A stretch of 64,000 nucleotides of DNA, taken from positions 62,001 through 126,000 of the forward strand of contig CAMLJY010000010.1 in the NCBI GenBank assembly GCA_946480465.1, written 5' to 3'. Position 1 is the stretch's first letter. Each line of letters begins with the position of its first letter. Under the pieces are notes generated by a model. That model saw only the letters and a program-made list of their open reading frames with translations, made no database searches and was not told the origin of the DNA. Made by a program: the position numbers and the translations under genes. This DNA is from an uncultured Burkholderiales bacterium (GTDB lineage: Bacteria; Pseudomonadota; Gammaproteobacteria; Burkholderiales; Burkholderiaceae). Positions 30,271-44,609 of the stretch are shown in pieces.

Positions 30271-32082
30271 ATGAAGCGACTCTCCGGCCTCGACGCCTCG
30301 TTCCTGTACCTGGAAACGCCCGAGATGCCGATGCACGTCGGCGCGCTGAACGTGCTGGAGCTGCCCGCCGGCTTCCGCGGCAAGTTCGTCACGCTGCTGC
30401 GCAAGCACATGGCCGAGCGCCTGCCGCTCGCCCCCGCGTTGCGCAGGCGGCTGTGGTGGATGCCGCTGAACCTGGCCAACCCGGCCTGGGTCGACGCCGA
30501 GCCGGACCTGAACGAGCACATCGTGGAGTACAAGCTGCCGGCCAAGGCCAAGCAGGGCGACGGCATGGCCGCGCTGGAGGCCGCGGTGGGCGAGCTGCAC
30601 GTGAAGCTGCTGGACCGCAAGCGCCCGCTGTGGAAATTCTGGGTGCTGGAAGGCCTGGGGCCCTCGCCCGAAGGGCGCCGCCGCGTGGCGCTGTACTCGC
30701 AGCTGCACCATGCGGCGGTGGACGGGCAGGCCGCGGTCGCGCTCGGCCAGGTCATCCTGGACCTGGCACCCACGGGCCGCCAGATCGAGTTGAAGCCCAG
30801 CAAGCGCGAGAAGACCTTCCGCCTCGGCGTGCCCGAGATGCTGCGCGGCGTGCTGGCGAACGAGGCGATGCAGGTCGCCAGCATCGTCAAGCAGCTGCCG
30901 GAGACCGTCGGCACGCTGGCCAGCACCGCCGGCGTCGTGCTGCAGAAAAGCCAGCTGCTCAGCGGCAGCAAGCGCAAGGGCGCCAAGGTCAGCAACGTGA
31001 CGCTGGCGCCGCGCACGGTGCTGAACCAGTCGGTGACGGACGGCCGCGCCTTCGCGGCCTTGAGCCTGCCGCTGGCCGAGCTGAAGGCCATCGGCAAGGC
31101 CAACGACGCCACCGTCAACGACATGGTGCTGCTGGTGTGCAGCACCGCGCTGCGGCGCTACTTCCAGCAGCGCGGCACGCTGCCGCGCAAGTCACTGATT
31201 GCGGCGGTGCCGATCTCGCTGCGCGAGAAAGGTGACGCCACCTCGGACAACCAGGCCTCGCTGAGCCTGATCAGCCTGGGCACGCACATCGCCGACCTGC
31301 GCAAGCGCCTGGCCCACGTGAAGGCCGCGTCCGCGGCGATGAAGTCCACGATGGGTCCGCTGAAAAGCATCCTGCCGACGGACTTTCCCTCGCTGGGCGC
31401 GCCGTGGCTGATCGAGGCCGCCACCGCGCTGTACGGCAAGGCGCGGCTGGCCGAGAAGATCCCGCAGTTCGCCAACGTCGCCATCAGCAACGTGCCCGGC
31501 CCCGGCGTGCCGCTGTACCTGGCGGGAGCGCGCATGCGCTCGAACTACCCGACCTCCATCGTCGTGCACGGCATGGCGCTGAACGTGACGGTGCACAGCC
31601 TGGACGAGCAGATCGACTTCGGCCTGATGGCCGACCTGCAGGCCATGCCCGACGTGCGGGCGCTGGCCGATGCGATGAAGATCGCCTTCGACGACCTGCG
31701 CGCACTCGCGCCCCAGCCCGCAGCGCCGCCGCCCAGCGTCACCGAGACCGGGCGCGCGGTGCTCGGGCAGGCGCGCAAGCGGCTGGCCGGCGTGGTCAGC
31801 GACGCCGTGGGCTCGGTGGGCCAGACCGTCACGCGCGCCTTGCCCCGCGTGGCCCGGCAGGCCGTTGGTGCCGTGGTGGACTCGGCGGTGCAATCCACGG
31901 TGCGGCGCGGGGTGAAGGGCGGCCGGGGCTCGGCGGGTGCCGTGACCGGCGCGGTGGCCGACGCGGTGAGCGGCGTCGTCAAGACCGCCACGCGCGCGGC
32001 CGGCCAGACCGCCGGCGCTGTCGCCCGCGCGACACGGCCACCTAGGGCAAGCGCTTCATCCCGGCCCAAGCGCGGCCGATAA
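30271..32082 (+). CDS. Wax ester synthase / diacylglycerol acyltransferase family protein
   Basis: The protein belongs to the WS/DGAT family, which esterifies fatty alcohols or diacylglycerol with acyl-CoA to form storage lipids. The N-terminal sequence MKRLSGLDASFLYLETPEMP is characteristic. The active-site motif HHxxxDG is intact at residues 146-152 (HHAAVDG), and the C-terminal-domain NVPGPGVPLYLAGARM segment is present. At 603 residues it exceeds the usual 450-500 because of a tail from about residue 480. The tail is rich in Ala, Val, Arg and Lys, with recurring small amphipathic blocks and a basic end. Neighbours downstream are two alpha/beta hydrolases. Preferred acceptor unknown. Confidence 0.92.
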   Translation: MKRLSGLDASFLYLETPEMPMHVGALNVLELPAGFRGKFVTLLRKHMAERLPLAPALRRRLWWMPLNLANPAWVDAEPDLNEHIVEYKLPAKAKQGDGMAALEAAVGELHVKLLDRKRPLWKFWVLEGLGPSPEGRRRVALYSQLHHAAVDGQAAVALGQVILDLAPTGRQIELKPSKREKTFRLGVPEMLRGVLANEAMQVASIVKQLPETVGTLASTAGVVLQKSQLLSGSKRKGAKVSNVTLAPRTVLNQSVTDGRAFAALSLPLAELKAIGKANDATVNDMVLLVCSTALRRYFQQRGTLPRKSLIAAVPISLREKGDATSDNQASLSLISLGTHIADLRKRLAHVKAASAAMKSTMGPLKSILPTDFPSLGAPWLIEAATALYGKARLAEKIPQFANVAISNVPGPGVPLYLAGARMRSNYPTSIVVHGMALNVTVHSLDEQIDFGLMADLQAMPDVRALADAMKIAFDDLRALAPQPAAPPPSVTETGRAVLGQARKRLAGVVSDAVGSVGQTVTRALPRVARQAVGAVVDSAVQSTVRRGVKGGRGSAGAVTGAVADAVSGVVKTATRAAGQTAGAVARATRPPRASASSRPKRGR

Positions 32083-32114
32083 CATCGGCCGCGAGGGCCG
32101 ATCCCACTGGCCCG

Positions 32115-32963
32115 ATGACGACGCAGCCCCCAATGGCCCTGAACCGACGCCGCAAGCCCGCCGGGGCGCCTCCGCCCGGACCCGACGACTTGCAGCCCCC
32201 CGGCCCGCTGCTGCTGATGCTCGAAGCCCGTGCGCCCTGGGAATGGGCCGCGATGCTGGCCGCCGCACCCTGGCTGCGCCAGCTGCCGCGCGGCGACGGC
32301 CACCCGGTGATCGTCTACCCCGGCCTCGGCGCCACCGACATCACGACCGCGCCGCTGCGCAGCTTTCTCGAAGACCGCGGCTACGTCACCTACCCCTGGA
32401 AGCAGGGCTTCAACTTCGGCCCGCGCGACGGCGTGCTGCAGGCCTGCCGCGAACAGCTGCAGCACGTGACCGCCCGCCACCAGAAGAAGGCCAGCCTGGT
32501 CGGCTGGAGCCTGGGCGGCGTCTACGCCCGCGAGCTGGCCAAGGAGCAGCCCGCCAACGCCCGCTGCGTCATCACGCTGGGCTCGCCTTTCGCCGGCCAC
32601 CCGCGCGCCACCAACGCCTGGCGCTTCTACGAGATGGTCAGCGGCCAGAGCGTGGCGCACAACGAGGAGCTGATCGCCCAGCTGAAGGACCCGCCGCCGG
32701 TGCCCACCACCTCCATCTACAGCAGGACCGACGGCGTCGTCGCCTGGCAATGCAGCATCAACCCGGACGAACCCCACACCGAGAACATCGAGGTCCACGC
32801 CAGCCACATCGGCATGGGCATGAACCCGCTGGCGCTCTACGCCATCGCCGACCGCCTCGCCCAGGACCCGCAGCGCTGGCAGCGCTTCGACCTGCGCGGC
32901 GCGCGGCGCTGGTTCTACAAGACCACGCACCATTCACCGATGCAGGCGGCGAGCCGCTTCTGA
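32115..32963 (+). CDS. Alpha/beta hydrolase (lipase-like)
   Basis: The 282-residue product has an alpha/beta hydrolase core with the nucleophile elbow GWSLGG (LVGWSLGGVYARELAKE). The HPVIVYPGLGATDITTAPLR segment before it probably forms the oxyanion region. A late aspartate and histidine are plausible in YSRTDGVVAW and NIEVHASHIGMG. There is no signal peptide. A second nearby start (MALNRRR, 18 bp later) is possible. It begins 32 bp after the WS/DGAT gene and ends 16 bp before another hydrolase, so a lipid turnover role is reasonable but inferred from context only. Confidence 0.85.
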   Translation: MTTQPPMALNRRRKPAGAPPPGPDDLQPPGPLLLMLEARAPWEWAAMLAAAPWLRQLPRGDGHPVIVYPGLGATDITTAPLRSFLEDRGYVTYPWKQGFNFGPRDGVLQACREQLQHVTARHQKKASLVGWSLGGVYARELAKEQPANARCVITLGSPFAGHPRATNAWRFYEMVSGQSVAHNEELIAQLKDPPPVPTTSIYSRTDGVVAWQCSINPDEPHTENIEVHASHIGMGMNPLALYAIADRLAQDPQRWQRFDLRGARRWFYKTTHHSPMQAASRF

Positions 32964-32979
32964 ACCAGGAGCGGACGGC

Positions 32980-33861
<882 letters not shown>

Positions 33862-33981
33862 AGCCGGCGCGGCGCCGGCCGCGGCCGCTCGAGCGGCGGC
33901 CGCACACGCCTTCCTGACCGAGAATCCGCTGCCCATCGAACATCGACAAGCCGCCCAGGGCAGCGCGGCGGAGGGAGGTCC

Positions 33982-34974
33982 ATGACGCTTCGGATCGAAC
34001 ATCTCGATCGGGCGCCGGATGGTTTTCTGGCGCACGAGGTCGAGGATGCGCAGTTCCATCGCGCATTCCAGTCGGCACAAGTGCCCGGCTTCTCCGACGT
34101 CGGCTACTACGCGCTCTACCGCGGCGAGCAGCGCATCAGCGTGGTGCCGTATTTCCTGATGCGCTTCTGCGCCAACACGATGCTGCCGGAGGGGCTGCTC
34201 AAGCGCAGCCTGGCCTGGCTGTCCTACAACGTGGCCTGCATCGGCCACCCGACGACGGACCTGAGCTACATCGACGGCGAAGCGTCCGCGGAAGTGCTGG
34301 AGGCGGTGAACCGCGAGCTTTCATGCCGCGCCAGCACCATCGTCTACAAGGGATTCCGCGACGAGCTGCCGCTGAAGGGCTTCGTGAAAGCCAAGGGGCT
34401 GGCGACCGCCATCCTCCCGCTCCACCCGGACTACTGGTCGAAGCTCGCCAGCAAGCGCCGCTACAACCTGCGGCAGAAGCTGCGCCAGGGAGACGCGCTG
34501 CGCGTGGAGGAGGTCGATGCGCTGACAGACGAACAGGCCAGGCGCATCCATGCGCTGTACATGAAGACCTACGACCACGCGGTCATCAAGGCGGAGTGCC
34601 TCAATCTCGAGTACTTCCTGGCCATTGCCCCGTTCACGACATACGTGCTGTATTTCGAGGGCGACGACGTGATCGGTTTCATCAGCATCTCGGCGAAGGA
34701 CGGCAGGGCCGTGGCGCGGCACTGCGGCATCGACTACGAACGCGCCAACAAGTACGGCATGTACTACGTGCTCCTGCTGCGCGTCATCGAGATCGGCCTG
34801 CGCGACGGCTATTCGCAGATCGAGTTCGGCAGCACGACCTACGGCTACAAGCGGCTGATCGGCTGCGAGATCGTCGAGACCCTGCTGTACTTCCGCCACC
34901 GCAGCCGCATCCTCACGCGCTTGCTGGCCCCCTTCAAGTTCATCGTCGAGCCGCGGGCGAAGGAACTGAAGTAG
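33982..34974 (+). CDS. GNAT/FemAB-like acyltransferase (BioF2-like)
   Basis: The 330-residue product looks like the GNAT_6/BioF2-like family (two fused acyl-CoA-N-acyltransferase folds, as in FemAB). A basic segment KRRYNLRQKLRQ lies near residue 155, and the second fold has YVLYFEGDDVIGFISISAKD, the CGIDYERANKYGMYYVLLLR helix (in part) and IEFGSTTYGYKRLIGC. Such proteins transfer acyl or aminoacyl groups to amines; the donor and acceptor here are unknown. A GGAGGGAGG ribosome-binding site precedes the ATG. It converges on a minus-strand unit with two mini-EamA genes and a second protein of the same broad family. Confidence 0.8.
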   Translation: MTLRIEHLDRAPDGFLAHEVEDAQFHRAFQSAQVPGFSDVGYYALYRGEQRISVVPYFLMRFCANTMLPEGLLKRSLAWLSYNVACIGHPTTDLSYIDGEASAEVLEAVNRELSCRASTIVYKGFRDELPLKGFVKAKGLATAILPLHPDYWSKLASKRRYNLRQKLRQGDALRVEEVDALTDEQARRIHALYMKTYDHAVIKAECLNLEYFLAIAPFTTYVLYFEGDDVIGFISISAKDGRAVARHCGIDYERANKYGMYYVLLLRVIEIGLRDGYSQIEFGSTTYGYKRLIGCEIVETLLYFRHRSRILTRLLAPFKFIVEPRAKELK

Positions 34975-35023
34975 CGGCGCCGCGACGCCGCGGCCCGTAC
35001 CCTCGAAGCGATGGGCTGACCCG

Positions 35024-35419
35024 CTACACCTGCGTGCCCGAGACGCTGACGATCGCGATGCCGATGGTGATCAGCAGCGTCGCCAGCCAGCGGTTGCGGC
35101 CGACCCTTTCCTTCAGGATGAACTTGGCGCTGAGTGCGATGAAGATGTAGTGGATGCTCGACAGGCTGAAGGCGAAGTTCAGGTCCGACATGCCGAGCAC
35201 GGTGATCCACATGCCCAGGATCGCCAGCCCCATCCACATGCCGACCCAGACGCGGAAGAAGAACAGCAGCCGCCACGACAGCAGCAGCATCTCGCGGAAG
35301 GTGTGCGCCGGCATGTTGAGCTTGTCGACCGCGGTCTTGAAGCAGACCTGCGCGGCGGACTCGGCGAGCGAGATCAGCGTCACGAGGACGAAGACGACGA
35401 CGTACTGGCCGATGCTCAT
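35024..35419 (-). CDS. Half-size EamA-like (four-helix) membrane protein, subunit 1
   Basis: The 131-residue protein has four hydrophobic segments (about residues 6-25, 46-68, 70-95 and 110-128), the size of an SMR/ArnE-type protein and of half an EamA transporter. The motif near the third helix, SSIHYIFIALSAKFILKERV, resembles the LxxxxxxxxxxxLxE segment of DMT family members. It is the last gene of a minus-strand series after a second, different four-helix protein, so the pair may work as a heterodimer like ArnE/ArnF. A polar residue pattern with Glu20 in the first helix (LISLAESAAQ) is notable. Substrate unknown. Confidence 0.75.
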   Translation of the reverse strand: MSIGQYVVVFVLVTLISLAESAAQVCFKTAVDKLNMPAHTFREMLLLSWRLLFFFRVWVGMWMGLAILGMWITVLGMSDLNFAFSLSSIHYIFIALSAKFILKERVGRNRWLATLLITIGIAIVSVSGTQV

Positions 35420-35462
35420 GCGATCCCCGCTGCCGTGGTGCCCTGGCCGCTGCGCGCCGCGC

Positions 35463-35903
35463 TCACGTGATTCCCCTGGTTTCGGCGGCCTTCAGTTCGG
35501 GCGACTTCTCCGTCACCGACAGCCACGCGATGCCGGCGGTGATGACGAAGATGCCGAACCAGCGCAGCGCGCTTATCTCCTCGCCCAGGAAGACGATGGA
35601 GAGGATGGGGATGAGCACGAAGCTCATGCTGCCCAGCGGGAACGCCACGCTCAGGTCCAGCGCCGCGAGCACCGCCGGCCAGATGATGAACGAGGTCATC
35701 ATGCCCGCGATGCCGAACCAGAAGTACCTGGTCTGCACCGCCAGCCAGGCCAGGTCCAGCAGCTGCGGGACGTTGAGGTGGTCCAGCGTGATCGGCGGCA
35801 GCTCCGACGACACCTTCTTGAACGACACCATGATGATGAAGGCGATGATGTCGGCCAGCACCACCAGCATCACCACCCTCGGCGTCAGCCCCTTCTTGCT
35901 CAT
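35463..35903 (-). CDS. Half-size EamA-like (four-helix) membrane protein, subunit 2
   Basis: The 146-residue protein also has four hydrophobic segments (about residues 9-28, 60-80, 84-106 and 116-134). It ends with the EamA-like LIPILSIVFLGEEISALRW, then a short soluble tail. It differs clearly from the 131-residue neighbour, so the two are not recent duplicates. A GAGGAAG ribosome-binding site overlaps the end of the upstream GNAT-like gene, only 9 bp away; the other EamA gene follows after 43 bp. The close spacing suggests one complex with the transferase gene products. It could flip a lipid-linked or free small metabolite; this is inference from the DMT family. Confidence 0.75.
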   Translation of the reverse strand: MSKKGLTPRVVMLVVLADIIAFIIMVSFKKVSSELPPITLDHLNVPQLLDLAWLAVQTRYFWFGIAGMMTSFIIWPAVLAALDLSVAFPLGSMSFVLIPILSIVFLGEEISALRWFGIFVITAGIAWLSVTEKSPELKAAETRGIT

Positions 35904-35912
35904 GGCGCTTCC

Positions 35913-37001
35913 TCAGGCAAAACGGTTGGCGAACCAGTTGACGACGGGGTTGACCATCCGCGTCATCGTCCGCAGCGGCACCAGCTGCGCGCCGAGGCGG
36001 ATTTTCACGGGGTAGCCGCCCTGGCTCAACACGTAGGTCTTCAGGCCGTGGTCGATGCACCAACGCACGTTGTTGATGAAACTGACGAAATACAGGTTCA
36101 GGTCGCGCGACACGGCGTAGTCCATGCCGATGAACTTGTCGACCAGGCGGTCCTGGAACTGCAGGCAGAAGTTCATGCCGACCAGCCGCCGGCCGGCGCC
36201 GTCCTTCAGCCAGTACAGGAAGTAGACCGCCTGATCGGGCAGGTCCCGCGCGAAGTTCAGGAAGTAGGCCGGGGTCAGCAGCTCGAAGTGCATCGGCCCG
36301 TTGTCGTGCACGTTGCGGTAGAGCTGGTACGCCTCGCCGATGCAGTGGCCGATGTCGCGCGCCGCCTCGATCTCGAGCCGGCCGTCCTTGTCCGTGGCCT
36401 TGAGCTTGCGCTTCACGTCCTTGCGGGTGCCGGTGCTCAGCGTCGCCAGGTACGCCTCCGTCGAATCGAAGGCGATGTCCAGCGTGGCCGTCGGCAGGCT
36501 GTCACCAATGAAGTAGCCGCGCGCCTTCAGCGGCGCGAGCGGTTCCAGGTCGGCGTCCATGAAGTCCTTGAAGACGATCATGAACGAGCCGCGGCGGCGT
36601 GCCTGCTCGAGCAATGCCTGGTCGAACAGCTCGAACAGCGCGGGATCGCGGGCGAAGTCGGGGTGGATGCCGACCGCGCCCTTTTCAGAGGTGGGCGCGC
36701 CGCAGAACAGCGTCTTGAAGACCAGCAGCCCCGGCCAGTGCTTCTGCAGCCGCTGCAGCTGCTCGCGGGCGCCATCGCTCATCGCGAGGCCCATGTTGAA
36801 GGGCGTGGCGAACAGCGGCGCCACCAGCGCCAGCCGTTCGCCCGCATACAGGCCCAGGTAGAAGAACTCGAAGCCTTCTATCCCGGCTTCCTCCTGGGCG
36901 AGGTAGAAGCCATAGCCCTCGTTGCCGGGCGGCCAGACCGAGTCCCACTGCGCGCGACCGAGTTGCGTGATCGACGAGAAGCATCGAACCTGGTAGGGCA
37001 T
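35913..37001 (-). CDS. GNAT/FemAB-like acyltransferase, second copy
   Basis: The 362-residue product is again of the GNAT_6/BioF2-like type but is only distantly similar to the 330-residue protein across the convergent gap. A basic segment TGTRKDVKRKLKA lies near residue 195, followed by YQLYRNVHDNGPMHFELL, LVGMNFCLQFQDRLVDKF and YFVSFINNVRWCIDHGLK, which match the second acyltransferase fold. It is encoded just before the two mini-EamA genes, and its own ATG abuts an 8-bp perfect hairpin. It may transfer an acyl or aminoacyl group to a lipid or glycan amine; no substrate can be claimed. Confidence 0.78.
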   Translation of the reverse strand: MPYQVRCFSSITQLGRAQWDSVWPPGNEGYGFYLAQEEAGIEGFEFFYLGLYAGERLALVAPLFATPFNMGLAMSDGAREQLQRLQKHWPGLLVFKTLFCGAPTSEKGAVGIHPDFARDPALFELFDQALLEQARRRGSFMIVFKDFMDADLEPLAPLKARGYFIGDSLPTATLDIAFDSTEAYLATLSTGTRKDVKRKLKATDKDGRLEIEAARDIGHCIGEAYQLYRNVHDNGPMHFELLTPAYFLNFARDLPDQAVYFLYWLKDGAGRRLVGMNFCLQFQDRLVDKFIGMDYAVSRDLNLYFVSFINNVRWCIDHGLKTYVLSQGGYPVKIRLGAQLVPLRTMTRMVNPVVNWFANRFA

Positions 37002-37031
37002 GGGGCGCGAGTGTAGCCACGCCCGCGCCCC
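37002..37031 (-). promoter_or_regulatory. Hairpin directly before the ATG of the second GNAT-like gene
   Basis: GGGGCGCG (37002-37009) pairs perfectly with CGCGCCCC (37024-37031) around 14 nt. On the minus strand the 3' arm touches the start codon. It could end the upstream lipoprotein message or hide the translation start; no T run is present. Confidence 0.45.
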
Positions 37032-37053
37032 TTCAACACCGCCGGCTTGGACC

Positions 37054-39408
37054 TCAGCGCGCCGCTGTTCCCGCGGTGTTGCGCTGCGGCACGATGGCCC
37101 ACTGCGGCGCCACGCTGTAGTCCGGCTTCACCGGACGCTTGGCGAACAGCTCCCAGGCCTGCTGCGCATTCGGCACGCCCGCGTCCACCGCGGCGGCCAG
37201 CGCCGGCTGCATGTTGGACGGGTAGCCCGACTGCGAGGCGGCATAACCCGTCATCTCGCCGGCCACCCAGGGACTGCGCCAGACGCGCTTGTCCTTGTCG
37301 AGCTGGGTGCGCCAGTCGGCCTGGGCGGTGCTGCCGCACGGCTGGTCGAGGTAGCGCGCGCCGGTGCTGTTGACCAGCGGGATGGCCGCGCCCGTGCTGT
37401 CCACGCCCCGCATCGTGGCCTGGTAGGCCTGCGCCAGGTTGGTGAAGAGCGCCGCGCCCGCCGCCGGCCGCACCGACAGTGCATACGTGGCCGCGTCGAT
37501 CCAGCAATAGCCCGCCGCCGTCATGCGGCCCACCGGGAAGCTGCCTTTCCACTGGGCCAGCGGCAGCGCGGCTTCATAGCCGAGCCCGGTGGCGAGGTGG
37601 CCGACGCTCCAGGTGAAGAAGTCGTCCTGCCACGGCGCGATGCCGGTCGACGGGCCCGAGGGCGTGGTGTACGCGATCGCCGGGCCGCTCCACTTGGCGC
37701 TGCCGTCCAGCACGCCCAGGGCGTTCGGCTTCGCCTCGGCGTAGGTTGCGTGGTACCAGGCCAGGTTCTGCCGCATGCGCTCGGCGAAGTAGGACTTCAT
37801 CGGGTCGGCATCGGGCGTGATGTACGCCGCCTGGCCCAGCGTGCGCAGCGACCAGGCCTGTCCGCGCACCTGGTCGGCCTTCAGCAGACCCTTGTCGAAG
37901 TCGCGGTAGTACGGGTTGGCCTGCACCATGTTGTAGTTGGCCCAGAACTGCAGTTCCTCGAGGTAGTAGTGGTCGCCGGTGACGACGTAGGGCAGGTAGG
38001 CCAGCGAGGGCTGGTGCGCGGAATCCGGCACGTAGTTGTAGGGCGCGGTGGCGCAGTCGGTGCAGGCCGGGAAGGCTTCGGCCTTGCGGGTCTTCGGATT
38101 CACCGTGTCGCCGGCGCGGCCGAGCAGCGTCATGTACGGGTAGTCCACCAGGCTGACCGGCCGGCCGGTGTTCTTGTCGCGGTAGTGGATGGGCCAGCTG
38201 CCGGCCAGGTCTCCCACGCCCAGCGTCACCGCCTTCGCGCGCACATCCATGCTCAGCAGGTACGTCGCCGCCCACTGGGGCAGGGGGCCGATGTCCGGAC
38301 GGCCGCCGGTGGCCGGCATGTAGGTCGACACCAGTCCCGGCGCCATCGGCTCGGTCTTGGCATTCGCCCACGAGGTGGCCAGCGCCGTCAGGGCAGCCGC
38401 GGTGGGCTTGACGCTGGTGTCGTAGCTCGGCAGGGCACCGGTGCGGATCAGGTAGGCCGTGTCATGCCGCACGTGAGCCTTCGGCTCCTCGCCCCACCAG
38501 AAGCTCTTGCGCCAGCGCGAGTGCGAGAAGTGCTTCAGGGCCTGCTTGCTGTAGACGCGCGCACCGCCGACGGTGACCAGCACGTCGTACTGGAAGTTCT
38601 GCGGCGCGGGTTCGTAGGACCAGTTGTTCTCGAGCACCACGTCGACCTTGGCGCGGCCCTGCTGCGGATACCAGCGCACGGCGAAACGTGCCGCCAGATG
38701 CGGATGGGCGACGCCGCCGGCGTCCACCAGCGGCGCGCTGACGAGCCATTCCTGCGCCACCTGGCCTTGCAGCCAGGCCGTGCCGCGGCCCTGCGCCAGC
38801 AGCTCGTCGGCTGACGCCCGAAAGACGCGTCCACCAAGGTTCAGCTCGATGCCTGCACCGAAGCCCTGGACCAGCAGTTGCCGCACGCTGGCCGGTTGCA
38901 CGGGCGGCAATGCCTCGGTCGTCTTCACGAGCGCGAGCGCTGCCGTCGAACCGGCCGCCAGCTGCGGCAGCACCGCGCTGAGCACCGCATGGCGGACCGA
39001 GCCGTCGGCATGCCGGGCCTTCACATCCATTTGCAGCGGCAGCCGTTCGGTGCCCAGCTGCGCGACGAGCCGCTCGCCGCTCTTCAGGTCACCCTTGGCG
39101 AAGACCTGGCCGAAGCTGACCGGCACGCCCCATTGCACGGTTTGCGCCGTGCTCTGCACCGCCACCGAGGTCACCCCGGCCGTGAGCGCCGGCACGGCCG
39201 GGCTGCCCGGCTGCGTCGATCCGGTGGAGGTGTCGGTGGGGTTCCTGTCATCGCCCAGGGCCTGCTGCCGCGTGGCGTCCGCCTGTTGGCGCTCGGACTG
39301 CGCGGGCTCCGACTCGGTACTGCCGCCGCAGGCGCTGACCAGCAGGGTGGCAACGGCGAGGAGTGTCAGAGGCACGGGATGGCGACGACGGATGGCAATC
39401 GGATTCAT
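37054..39408 (-). CDS. Large lipoprotein with predicted beta-barrel plus helical-toroid layout
   Basis: The 784-residue product has a lipoprotein signal: basic start, hydrophobic LTLLAVATLLVSAC and a lipobox cysteine at about residue 27 followed by GG. Then comes a low-complexity Gln/Ser/Thr linker and a long domain whose early part (LPLQMDVKARHADGSVRHAV) recalls the N-terminal RIFT-barrel of PcRGLX/YetA-like proteins. Aromatic-rich helical sequence follows (YLPYVVTGDHYYLEELQFWA, FFTWSVGHLATGLGYEAA), suggestive of an alpha/alpha toroid as in polysaccharide lyases. I cannot name catalytic residues. It probably sits at the outer membrane and may act on a glycan. It is upstream of the second GNAT-like gene on the same strand, 52 bp away. 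Confidence 0.6.
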   Translation of the reverse strand: MNPIAIRRRHPVPLTLLAVATLLVSACGGSTESEPAQSERQQADATRQQALGDDRNPTDTSTGSTQPGSPAVPALTAGVTSVAVQSTAQTVQWGVPVSFGQVFAKGDLKSGERLVAQLGTERLPLQMDVKARHADGSVRHAVLSAVLPQLAAGSTAALALVKTTEALPPVQPASVRQLLVQGFGAGIELNLGGRVFRASADELLAQGRGTAWLQGQVAQEWLVSAPLVDAGGVAHPHLAARFAVRWYPQQGRAKVDVVLENNWSYEPAPQNFQYDVLVTVGGARVYSKQALKHFSHSRWRKSFWWGEEPKAHVRHDTAYLIRTGALPSYDTSVKPTAAALTALATSWANAKTEPMAPGLVSTYMPATGGRPDIGPLPQWAATYLLSMDVRAKAVTLGVGDLAGSWPIHYRDKNTGRPVSLVDYPYMTLLGRAGDTVNPKTRKAEAFPACTDCATAPYNYVPDSAHQPSLAYLPYVVTGDHYYLEELQFWANYNMVQANPYYRDFDKGLLKADQVRGQAWSLRTLGQAAYITPDADPMKSYFAERMRQNLAWYHATYAEAKPNALGVLDGSAKWSGPAIAYTTPSGPSTGIAPWQDDFFTWSVGHLATGLGYEAALPLAQWKGSFPVGRMTAAGYCWIDAATYALSVRPAAGAALFTNLAQAYQATMRGVDSTGAAIPLVNSTGARYLDQPCGSTAQADWRTQLDKDKRVWRSPWVAGEMTGYAASQSGYPSNMQPALAAAVDAGVPNAQQAWELFAKRPVKPDYSVAPQWAIVPQRNTAGTAAR

Positions 39409-39546
39409 GCGACTCCAGGTGAGGGTTGAGACGGGGGCGGATGTTGCGTGCAGGCACGCCGCCCCAGCGCGCCGATCCGATGAGCGGTCAAGTGACCCGG
39501 ATGCGTGGCCGGCCCCCCCCTAGCTTGAAATCGGTGCGGCCGCGCC

Positions 39547-39600
39547 AGGAGCCTGCGCGGCAGAGATCGGGGCCCGCGCCGGTCTCTGCCGCGCAGCCTC

Positions 39601-39602
<2 letters not shown>
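39547..39602 (-). terminator. Very stable inverted repeat at the end of the hybrid kinase gene
   Basis: AGGAG plus a 14-bp arm (39553-39566, CTGCGCGGCAGAGA) pairs with 39583-39596 plus CTCCT, giving 19 bp with one mismatch around a 16-nt loop. The outer arm overlaps the kinase stop codon. It lacks a T run on the kinase strand, so it is either a strong 3' mRNA structure or a Rho-assisted stop. Confidence 0.6.
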
Positions 39603-44574
<4,972 letters not shown>

Positions 44575-44609
44575 GCCTGCCTTTCAGCGCCCGAGGCGAG
44601 GCGGCGCGC

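Noticed and set aside
33862..33981. GC palindromes (GCGGCCGCTCGAGCGGC region) after the second hydrolase as a terminator or att site
   Set aside because: The pairing is imperfect, no T run follows, and there is no integrase or direct repeat nearby; left as uncertain spacer structure.
39513..39520. Run of eight C residues as a phase-variation tract
   Set aside because: It lies in spacer DNA with no promoter or reading frame it could switch; a chance run is likely at this GC content.
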